Below are positions 58,044 to 64,000 of a DNA stretch of 64,000 nucleotides, one piece after another; position 1 is the stretch's first letter; each line of letters starts with the position of its first letter. A program made the position numbers and the translations under genes. The DNA comes from Eretmocerus hayati (Eukaryota; Arthropoda; Insecta; Hymenoptera; Aphelinidae), in NCBI GenBank assembly GCA_029851415.1, contig CM056742.1, positions 112,594,246-112,658,245 on the forward strand, read 5' to 3'. The notes under the pieces are model-generated. The model saw only the letters and a list, made by a program, of their open reading frames with translations. It ran no database searches and was not told the DNA's origin.

Positions 58044-58804
58044 CAAGGCTTGCACACTATAGTGGGCCAAAAAATGAAAATCTTTGAATTTCGACACGTT
58101 TATGGCGGCAAAACGTGTGCATAAACGCATGCACACTATAAATTTGATGGTACATGCAGAGATATGACTATTCCAGGCCCGGCAAGAGACTTGAAGTTTG
58201 AAACCAAGGAGTATGTAAATTGCCATTTGAGGGTTTTCTCTCGCATTTTTTCTTTCCAAATCGATGCTCTGATGGATGATGCATTTTGACCAATGGACAA
58301 TTAATTTAATCACGATTCTTTAAGTACTCTGACCTCCTAGGAATGGTCCCGGTGGTCCCCAAGAGCGATGACGTACCTAAACCGGGATGTGACCTAGCCA
58401 GAATGGCCGAATATCCTCAAAGGTGACAAAAATAGGCAAAACCGAGCATTGGTATCTCATTCCACATGCACTCTTGCTCCCGGAAACCATAAGGATTCTT
58501 TTCAGGAGGTTGAGATACTTCAGGAACTAAGGTCACAATGCTTGTTCTTTGGTCAAAATGCATCTACCATCAGAACATCGATTTAAAGGGAAAAACTCCA
58601 AGAGGAAAAACCCTTCAAACGGCACTTTTTATACTCTTTGGTTTCAAACTTGAAGTCTCTTGTCGGTCTTGAAAATTTCATTTCTCAGCATGTACCATGC
58701 AAATTTTTCCCGTGTGCATGTATTATTACACAAGTTTTGCCGCCCCAATAGTGTCTAAATTCAAAGGTTTTCATTTTTCAACCCACTATAGTGTGCAAGC
58801 CTTG
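58044..58804. mobile_element. Foldback/TIR element in the Mctp intron
   Basis: 761 bp with ends CAAGGCTTGCACACTATAGTG and the exact complement. Inverted homology extends for about 250 bases on each side (TTTGCCGCC, TGCATGTACC, AAGAGACTTGAAGTTTGAAA and their complements). No coding capacity. Target duplication uncertain. Confidence 0.88.
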
Positions 58805-59446
58805 AACGTGAGAGAAAAACGATTTTTCGACGATTCACCACCGGAAACAATCAATAGTGCATCTTCCAGTCGTAGAGAGTGAACAAAACTAGTTTTATAT
58901 TTGATTGTTGTGTAATTAAGTTGTACCAAAAAAATTTTCAGCAAGATCAAAGATGATGTTTTTGATAAATCGAATCTTTAGTGTTATTCGTGAAATATTC
59001 ATTTCCAACGAATTCTCGGCCTATTTTGGCCCTATAACAACTTTTCCCCGTTCATTCCATGCAATTCGATCATATGGAAGAAAATTCCCGAGGAAATTCG
59101 GAGAACCCGCTGATTTATCGAGTTTTACCGGCCGAAAGGAACAGAAATCGAAGTTCGGCTCATGAACTGAAGAATAGCATACTTGTACGAAGAGTTTCAG
59201 TCCGAAACAAAAAATACGCTGCTAAAAGAAATTTGCAGAATGCTTTCTCGAATCAAATTTATGAAATCAACCATTCATCTATCGATTATCTGAAATTCGA
59301 AAAATTATAATTTTTCATTATATAATGAAAATAATTTCATATGTTCATTCAAATTTTATTATAAAATCCATTTACATATACTTCTTTATTGTATCCTCAA
59401 ATAATATCAAATATAAATATATCAATTACCCTAAAATGATACCCGA
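58805..59446. other. Unassigned spacer
   Basis: Two overlapping plus frames (58953-59165 and 59059-59310) have ordinary composition and no recognisable domain. AT-rich after 59310. Confidence 0.35.
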
Positions 59447-61118
59447 AAAAAATGTTTTGAAAAAAAATTCGAGGAAAAACGGCTTATATTCGAGAGAAAG
59501 CGGAATAATATGACTTCATAGGTAAGACGAAAACTCAAAAATGCTTTGATAGATTATTCTTAAAGTCTGTGGGTGGACAAAGACTCTTACGCTAAGGCCA
59601 GTGGGTTTTGAGCATTATTCGATGAGTATTTTTTGACTTAAAAACTTTTTCATGACCAATTTTCGATTTTTATTGAAAGAGCATATTCTAAAAATGATTT
59701 GAAATTCCTAGTCCTACTTGAAAAAATTTTTCAGAAACGTAATTCTGATATTTTTTGAAGTGCTAAATTGATTGGTTGATACGGAATTTAGTGAAAATGT
59801 CATTATCATGGTCTTAGAGACCAGTGTAAAAAGAAGTACAGGGAAGCTAGAATAAAATGGGAAGAAATCAAAATTGTGTTACTAACCATTCGATTCAGCA
59901 CCTCATCAAACCTTTATATTGAACCACTCATATTTTCCAAAGGAGGAGGAAATTTTATGAATAGTTTTGAAGATGTGGAAAAATGACAATTTTTCAGGAA
60001 AAAAGTCATAAATCAGGAAGGATTGGTTGGGGGGTGCCAAAATTGTAGCGACCCTATCTACGGATGCTACCAAATATGTGTGCAAGATTTGAAGGGGATT
60101 GGTGGAAACATTGAGGAGTTGTGCTGAGACATAGAAAACAAAATACATACACACAGACACGGTCAGAGGGCGCGAAAGATGTGGTGATAGTAATTTTCCA
60201 AGGCGTTATCAAGGAAAACTGTTACCTACAGTCGATAGATCTAGGAAAAACGGAGAGGACAGTACAATTTTCATGCATTCAAGAGCTTTATTGGTGGAGA
60301 AAAAAATTTTTTGAACAAAAATTCGAGGAAAAACAGAATCATATGGCTTCATAAGTAACACGAAAACTCAAAAAGGCTACGATAGATTATACTCAAACTA
60401 TGAAGGTGGATTACAAAGACTCTCACGCTAAGGCCAGTGAATTTTGAGCATTATTCGATCAGTATTTTTTGACTCATAAATTTTTTCATGACAAATTTTC
60501 AACTTTTATTGGAAAATCATATTTCAAAAATGATTTGGAATTCCTAGTTCTACTTGAAAAAATTTCCAGAGACGTCATTTTTGATGTTTTTTGAGGTGTT
60601 GAATCGATTGGTTGATACAAAATCTTGTTTAAATGTCATTATCATGGTCTTAGAGACAAATGAAAAAGGAGTACAGGGACGCTACAATAAAATGGGTAGA
60701 AATCATAATTGTGTATCAACCAATCGATTCAGCACCTCAGAAAACCTTCATATTGAACGAATCATATTTTCCAAAGCAGGAGAAAAATTTATAAATAGTT
60801 TTTAAAATATGGAAGAATGAGAAATTTTCAGAAAAAAATTTATAATCCAGGGAATAATGATCGGGAAGTGCCAAAATTGTAGCGTTCCGATCTAGAGATG
60901 ACACCAAATATGTGTGCAAAATTTGAAGGGGATTGGTGGAAACGGTGAGGAGTTTTGCTGCGACATAGAAAACAAAATACATATACACATACACACAGAC
61001 ACGGTCACAGGGCTCGAAAGATGGGGTGATAGTAATTTTCCAAGGCGTTATCAAGAAAAACTGTTACCTACAGTCGATAGATCCAGGGAAAACGAAGAGG
61101 ACAGTACAATTTTCATAT
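59447..61118 (+). repeat. Tandem duplication, period ~854 bp, two units
   Basis: ATTCGAGGAAAAAC lies at 59467 and 60321. GCTAAGGCCAGTG, TTTTGAGCATTATTCGAT, ATGTGTGCAARATTTGAAGGGGATTGGTGGAAAC, ACATAGAAAACAAAATACAT and CCAAGGCGTTATCAAG all recur at about the same offset. The units differ at about one base in ten. Antisense frames of 84 and 105 codons are equivalent in the two units and have no domain. Confidence 0.88.
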
Positions 61119-61121
61119 ATC

Positions 61122-61701
61122 TGTAACGAGCTGATATGTGGATAAAGTAGATAACTGATAAATATGGTATAAGACCCGCGCCCGATTCAAATCACCGAAT
61201 ATAAATGGTCACTATAGCTGGCAGCGTAATTAGTTAAGAATATTTGAATCCAAGCCATCCCATTTTGAAACCTATGAAGATCCGACGCCAAAACATCGAT
61301 CGACGCTCTCGCTAGCCAAGCAGCCACAAGTGCGAGAGAGACAGCAACAAGGCCCATCCGAAGGGCCTGACGCCCACGCCACCGCCGCATCGACGAGCAG
61401 AGCGGCCCGCCATCAGAGCTACACTGGCCTTCGGCTAGATCACATCATTTTGTCAAAGCGCTTCACGCTTCATCCATTTCTCGAGTCTTTGATTATTCTG
61501 AACAATATAGCTCAAATAGTTTATTCATAACTCTGTGTATAAGTCATTCACCCTTCTCCCTACTCGCGTCGGCGAACCAAAAGGTAAAGTCAAACATAAA
61601 ATCATTGTTGAAAACTGGACCATTCGAGCTAAACTCATTCTTATTCATTCTCCAATTCAAATATCGAATACGTACTATTTCCCTAGATTTAGTACGTAAC
61701 A
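61122..61701 (+). mobile_element. Candidate long terminal repeat (LTR), 580 bp
   Basis: Begins TGTAACGAG and ends TTAGTACGTAACA, i.e. TG...CA with an imperfect short inverted repeat (TGTAACG / CGTAACA). It contains a TATAAATG-like promoter at about 61200 and a G+C-rich centre, and is followed directly by a primer-binding-like site. The second LTR was not found, so the call rests on structure. The antisense frame 61187-61390 is not a gene. Confidence 0.65.
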
Positions 61702-61723
61702 AAGTGGCGATCCTGCCAGCGCG
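61702..61723 (+). other. Candidate primer-binding site of the LTR element
   Basis: AAG followed by TGGCGATCCTGCCAGCG immediately after the LTR. Sites of the form TGGCGA..., complementary to tRNA-Arg 3' ends, are common in insect Gypsy elements. The match to a particular tRNA is not verified. Confidence 0.5.
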
Positions 61724-64000
61724 AGTACAGGGAAGTGTGAGTGAAAATTATTAGAAAATAAGCTTCAATAACGAAGAAGAAGGAAGGACGCGCCAAGCCA
61801 AGCCGCCCCCGCAACTCGGAGCGACGCCAAGCCGGATCCAAAGAGACGCGCCGCTACTGCAACTGGCCCAAAAAATTGCATCGTCGCAAAGCGTAAGCCC
61901 AGCTATTTTTATACGTGACCTCGCGATTTTTCCGTGTTCGTGATTAAGATTTTCAAAAGTGATTCGAAAATTTTCTAGAACAATGAGTGAGTGTAAGAAT
62001 GATGGAAGAATGATCTTGAGTATAGCCATAGTAAGAGAAAGAGAGAGGGACGGCCATTTTGAAAATGTCGAAATGCGTCCCTTTCACTTTTTGGCATCAC
62101 CCCCACAATACACACAGTCTAGGCATTGTACACACGGTCTAGGCATTTAGGCGAAGTGAAGAGACAAACAGATGAGTCACTGCGCTCAAGCATTTGAGAT
62201 ACTTGCTTTTCTTATGTATAGCTATTCGAAAGAGAAATTTTCATAGTTTGGCTTTCGGAGGACAATTTTTCCACTTGATACAGTTATATAGTTAATACTA
62301 TTCACATTCCACTCATAAGTTGTTACTTGATTATTACAATTATTCACTGAACTCTAATCAATTCTGAAGATTGCAAAAGTAATTTGAAAGTTTAGTGTAC
62401 ACTTGGAATATTTTTAATGATTGAGAGTATTATACTGGAATATGCACTATTATGGATGAAAATTAGAATTTGAGACAGATTTTTGATTCAAACATTTTGA
62501 AAGATATAAGATGAATAAGAAAAAATAGTATACGGCTTTGTGAATGTAGCATGGTTATTACAATGTAGAACTCTATACTGATATCTACTATCTATCTGAA
62601 AAATCTATCTTTAAGTATTGTTATTACTCTATGAGCATCACTCGTCAAGGAACTTTTGACTCTTCGGATCAGTATATGGAGAAGATGGGCATGCTAGCTA
62701 GCTCCTCATCAACCCCAAATATTGATTCAACCACTTTATAACTATCTTATCAATACTCTATGAACTTGATTAATGATCAAATATCCCAATTCTCATCTCA
62801 CGTACTACAATGAATTCTTCATTTTGCCACTCGAATAGTAACTGAACTTATAAATATGAGGCGTTTGGACTTGAATTATTGGAAAATACTATGCATGGAA
62901 AGAAACTCATTGGGAAATGGATCACTCGTACAATTTGGAATGAAAAGTATGGGCATGAAATATGATGTTGTGACATTAGTAGAAAATTTGATGATGTTTG
63001 AAAGGATGATGGAATGAATGAAAGCCCGTTCTTTAGCATGCCACAGTGCCTAATGCGGGACACCTTCATGAGTCAAGGTGAGGGCTTTGACATATACAGA
63101 TTGACATGACAAAAATGAAAATGATGATCAAAGTTCGCTCCTTAGCATGCCACAGTGCCAAATGCGGGAAACCTTCATGAGTCAAGGTGAGAACTGATGA
63201 TGAAATTATAACATGATACTGATTTGAGTTCGCTCCTTAGCATGCCATAGTGCCAAATGCGGGAAACCTTCATGAGTCAAGGTCAGAACAAAATAATCAA
63301 AAAATATGAAATGATGAAATGGTAACTGATTTGAGTTCGCTCCTTAGCATGCCACAGTGCCAAATGCGGGAAACCTTCATGAGCCAAGGTCAGAACAAAA
63401 TAATCAGAGAATATGAAATAATGAAATGACAGATTCAGGCCTGGACAGATTATTAAATTGGAATGAGTGAAAATATGAGACAGACTGAAATGATGAATGA
63501 AAATATTATGCATAAACTGACTTATTAATATGATGAATCTGGTAACTGATGTACTATGGTGATGGAATAGTCGAATTTGAATATAACTTCTGGAAACGAC
63601 TGAGTTGTAGAAAGTAGTTTACTAGGCTAGTAATGAGGAGTAGCGCACCATAGATAGTCTTCTTGACTATTAACCCATGTAAGAGTGATATAGTAAAGAC
63701 ACGCTAATAACTTGAAGAGGGTAATATTCATGAATAGCAAAAAGCCGAGAAAGTTGTATACTTCTAAAACTCATCTGAAATGCAATGACTCACATGCCAG
63801 CACATCACTTGTAGCAAAACTACACCAAAAACACTATTATTAATTCTTGAACTGATTAGAGATTTGAGCCTCCAGCCGATATAAACATTCATTTACTTAT
63901 TCAGGTATTGAATACTAGACACTTTTATATTGGATTAGCTTTTCACCATCATGATCACTACATTAGTACTTGAGCACAGCTAATATGTTGATATACAATT
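61724..64000 (+). other. Internal region of the LTR element, no gag/pol visible, runs toward the window end
   Basis: A G+C-rich leader (61790-61880) with CGCGCCAAGCC and ACGCCAAGCC repeats gives way to AT-rich sequence. No gag, protease, reverse transcriptase or integrase motif can be read on either strand. It may be a non-autonomous element or one with a long leader; where it stops is unknown. Confidence 0.4.
63023..63394 (+). repeat. Four tandem ~100-bp repeats
   Basis: AGTTCGCTCCTTAGCATGCC (first copy AGCCCGTTCTTTAGCATGCC) begins at 63023, 63132, 63237 and 63334. Each continues CACAGTGCC...ATGCGGG...CCTTCATGAGYCAAGGT. The ~60-bp cores are nearly identical, while the AT-rich linkers vary in length (periods 109, 105 and 97). 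Confidence 0.93.

Overview
This is eukaryotic, AT-rich (estimated by eye), gene-poor DNA, almost certainly from an arthropod and probably an insect. The evidence is one spliced exon that reads as the start of the first C2 domain of the synaptic/ER protein Mctp, plus animal-type mobile elements: Tigger/pogo transposons, a non-LTR retrotransposon, a Crypton tyrosine recombinase, tRNA-headed SINE-like repeats and an LTR. There are no bacterial operons, rRNAs or CRISPR arrays. I cannot name the species.

Layout. 1-12.6 kb: a truncated Tigger copy, a ~535-bp tandem repeat, and a series of long inverted-repeat (foldback) elements, some nested in others. 12.6-18.2 kb: two SINE-like repeats, one split by a TTAA-flanked element, a ~140-bp repeat array and a complete 1,445-bp defective Tigger. 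19-25.7 kb: one decayed LINE whose reverse transcriptase is split by a 2.86-kb terminal-inverted-repeat (TIR) transposon and which ends in a poly(A) tail. 28-32 kb: dispersed repeats and a second ~140-bp array in the opposite orientation.

34.7-36.1 kb holds the best-preserved mobile gene, a Crypton-type tyrosine recombinase on the minus strand with all visible catalytic residues and a convincing intron, but with one frameshift. It is followed by a ~3-kb array of ~500-bp units that reverses orientation in the middle, and then by a 174-bp satellite array whose units come in two alternating types. 42-56.5 kb: further TIR, foldback and palindromic elements separated by sequence I do not recognise.

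56.74-57.12 kb is the Mctp exon (plus strand), the only clear host gene. The sequence after it is probably its long intron, filled with a foldback element, an 854-bp tandem duplication, and a 580-bp LTR with an adjacent primer-binding-like site, which runs toward the window end without a recognisable gag or pol.

The genes do not form a pathway. The interest of the window lies in transposon nesting, non-autonomous palindromic elements and satellite organisation. All repeat relationships were read by eye; coordinates of diverged repeats are approximate.
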